From Ignelater luminosus (taxonomy: Eukaryota; Arthropoda; Insecta; Coleoptera; Elateridae), in the NCBI GenBank assembly GCA_011009095.1, contig VTPC01000976.1:6369-70368 (forward strand): DNA of 64,000 bases. The letters are read 5' to 3'. Below the pieces are notes generated by a model that worked only from the letters and a program-made list of their open reading frames with translations, had not been told where the DNA came from and did no database searches. This document shows, piece after piece, positions 61,985 through 64,000 of the stretch. The stretch's first letter is position 1; each line of letters starts with the position of its first letter. A program made the position numbers and the translations under genes.

Positions 61985-64000
61985 TGAACGCAACCTGAGG
62001 CAGGAACCAACCACTGATGGTTCACTGACGATCACCCAGCTAGGTCTTCTGGCCATAAGCGCTTGAGTCTTCGTTCCACAAGAGGTGGGGCAATGAGGTT
62101 ATTTATTAGCTGATTGTTGTGATCTATGGTACGGTCTCTATAAGTGATGGAATGTTTACGAATAACTTCTGTGATGAATGGTAAACACAGATCGTTGTGG
62201 AGTGTTTGGTTTGAGACGTACCAAGGAGCGTTGGTTATCATACGAAAGGTTTTGGATTGAAATGTTTGCAGGATTTTTGTATTGGAGGGTTAGCTGCAGT
62301 CCCATAATTCTATTCCATAGGTTCATATCGGTTTTAGGATTGTCTTATAAATTAGCACTTTGTTATCAAGTAATAATTTAGATCTTGAACTGAGTAATCA
62401 GTACATGTTTTTAGCTTTTAGATTTAATTAACGTCATCTGGTTTTGACGCGCTATTTCCAAATCAATTTGTCATATAGGTGGAGTCAAAGATATTTCACT
62501 TCAGTTTGCACAGGTATAGATGTGTTGTTTATAGAAACTTGTAGACAACAAGTTGTTTTTGTCGTAAAAGTGTTATTTTTCAGCGTTGTAGAGAGTCCTG
62601 GATGGGATTGAGGTGATTTTGTAGGTTCTCAGATGCTCGTGCTGGATCGAGGGGCGAGATAGGTGTGTCATCGGCGAATGTAGATATCAAGGTGTTGTCG
62701 GTCAAGAGAACATTTGCAGTGTAAAGGAGGCAGAGAAAGGGCCCGACTACACTGGCCTGTGGTACTCAAGATTTTATAGAGTAATAAGCATTTAAGGCGT
62801 TGGCGTCGTAATATTTAACTTGGAAGTATCTATCACTGAAGTAAGATTTTACGATAAGGTAAGCTTGTTCGGGAAACAGGAGTATGATCTTATACAAAAG
62901 CCCAACATGCCATACTCTGTCAAGGCCTGTTGGACGCCCAAGAAGAGTGAGGTTCATGGTTTATTTCCTTACAGACTAGTCTTGATCACGTTGACTATTC
63001 TGTGACATTGTTGGGTCGTGGAGTGCTGTTGTCTGAAGCCAAACTGGTGATTGAGGATTATGGTATGCATTAGTACGAGTTCTTGTAGTCTGAAAAAGTC
63101 GTTTGAGTACTTTTGCGAGTAGGGATAAAAGACTTATCGGTCGGTATGAACTAACTTCTGCTGGGGGTTTTCCGGGCTTTGCAATCATAATAATTTGGGT
63201 ATATTTCCACCGTACGGGGGAGTAGCAAAGTCGTAGTATGCTATTGTAAATGTTTGTTAATAATACAATTGCTCTTCTTGGAAGATTTTTTAGAACCTCT
63301 CCGACTATAAGTTCGTATCCAGGTGCTTTGTGGGAGTTCAGAGACTGAATTTTTTTTTAGTACGTCTGCTACTGAGATCGCACAAAATGGTGGTGATAGT
63401 TGACTTGGGATGTTTAGAAAGGCTTTGACTTCTTCATCATCAATGTTATTTTCGGAAGGAGCACTAAAGACATTTGCAAGATGTTCAGTAAAAAAATCTG
63501 TTTTTTCTAGAGCAGAGCGTGCTCAGCTTCTGTCGTTTTTTCTTATTGGTGGAATGGGTACTGTCGACCCTTGGAATTTCTTTATGTCCTTCCATAACGA
63601 GTAATCATCTGAAGAGAGATTAGTGGTGTAGGTTTCAAATGTTTCATTTTTGGTGTGGAGTATGGCTGTATGTAAATTGCGATTCAAACGATTTAGGTAA
63701 GCCTTATCTATAGGATTTTTCGTATTTTGCCATCTGCGACAAGCTCTACGTTCCTACATTTTTTGATGTGCAGTGGAAACTTGTGCTGATCTTGCACTGT
63801 TTTCCGTTTGTGTGGTGTTGCTTCTCACGACGCATTTTGGATAAGTTTTGTTTTTTGCTGGTTTGTATCCAGTGGAACATTTAATCTGATGGTTTCAGTA
63901 ATAAGGTCTTGAAAATATTCTCAGTTGGTTTCTTTAGTACCATAGCCGAAGTTGCGGTGTTCTCCAAATGACACTAGCACTTAAGGTTATTATAATAGGA
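61985..64000 (-). mobile_element. Jockey-type non-LTR retrotransposon, decayed, 5' end outside window
   Basis: The minus strand reads the second ORF of a Jockey-type LINE in shifting frames. Near 63590-63640 is DDYSLWKDIKKFQGS. Near 63470-63500 is EKTDFFTEHLANVFSAP. At 63090-63188 is KPGKPPAEVSSYRPISLLSL (start of the RT). Near 63020-63050 is FGFRQQHSTTQQC. Near 62660-62680 is STFADDTPIS, with the catalytic ADD. A tail follows to about 61985. The upstream endonuclease would be beyond position 64000. Stops and frameshifts make it inactive. The blocks match insect Jockey elements as I remember them. Confidence 0.82.
62976..63188 (-). pseudogene. Jockey-type reverse transcriptase, N-terminal RT fragment
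   Basis: The best preserved piece of the LINE. PAEVSSYRPISLLSLLAKVL is the diagnostic RT block 1 of Jockey-clade elements. The following QFGFRQQHSTTQQ block is frameshifted relative to it. The catalytic ADD lies about 330 bp downstream in yet another frame. Confidence 0.8.

Noticed and set aside
26006-64000. Search for the receptor's TM6-TM7 exon
   Set aside because: No frame with the expected CWLPF or NPxxY-type motifs was seen on the plus strand, so no third exon is annotated. A short exon could still have been overlooked by eye.

Overview
This window looks like AT-rich insect nuclear DNA: one large-intron neuropeptide-receptor gene set in a long stretch of transposon relics. I found no operons, no bacterial signals, no CRISPR and no confident tRNA or rRNA. 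The arthropod call rests on the receptor, which I recognise as the RYamide receptor (Drosophila CG5811 type). The transposon mix also fits: mariner, RTE-like LINE, Jockey, Ty3/gypsy and a ZBED5-like hAT. The insect order cannot be settled from this sequence.

Host gene. The first coding exon of the receptor is at 2914-3497 (+): extracellular N-terminus through TM4. The second is at 25801-26005 (+): ECL2, TM5 and ICL3. They join in frame across a 22.3 kb intron. The exon(s) for TM6, TM7 and the C-tail are not visible in the remaining 38 kb, so they probably lie beyond the window. A small CG-rich block at about 2385-2480 may mark the 5' end.

Intron 1 (3498-25800) holds an internally deleted mariner/Tc1-like scrap (about 6130-6420) and an A-rich block of unknown origin (about 7680-10130). 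It also holds a decayed DD34D mariner (about 12040-13000, minus), a 275-bp tandem duplication (15061-15605) and a mariner-type inverted-repeat element whose interior is an assembly gap (18379-18857). A nearly complete but decayed RTE-like LINE follows (about 21185-24045, minus).

Region 26-36 kb has a young mariner-family element with matching ends, a TA duplication and one visible frameshift (27952-29254). Next is an older mariner-like transposase relic that keeps a GT-AG intron (29950-31229, minus). After it is a decayed copy of a recurrent insect repeat protein of unknown function (about 34830-35960, minus).

Region 42-53 kb has a decayed ZBED5/hAT transposase (about 42790-44597, plus), a 747-bp MITE with 121-bp inverted repeats (44826-45572), and a small inverted-repeat element (about 51920-52140).

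Region 57-64 kb has an LTR-like tandem array (57375-61192). Each 1,588-bp unit carries only a Ty3/gypsy integrase core plus a highly charged segment. The array is interrupted by a 10-N gap that probably hides one 1.1 kb integrase segment. A decayed Jockey-type LINE (about 61985-64000, minus) runs off the right edge. Nothing here is clearly a new biological system. The most unusual structures are the integrase-only tandem array and the intron-containing transposase relic.
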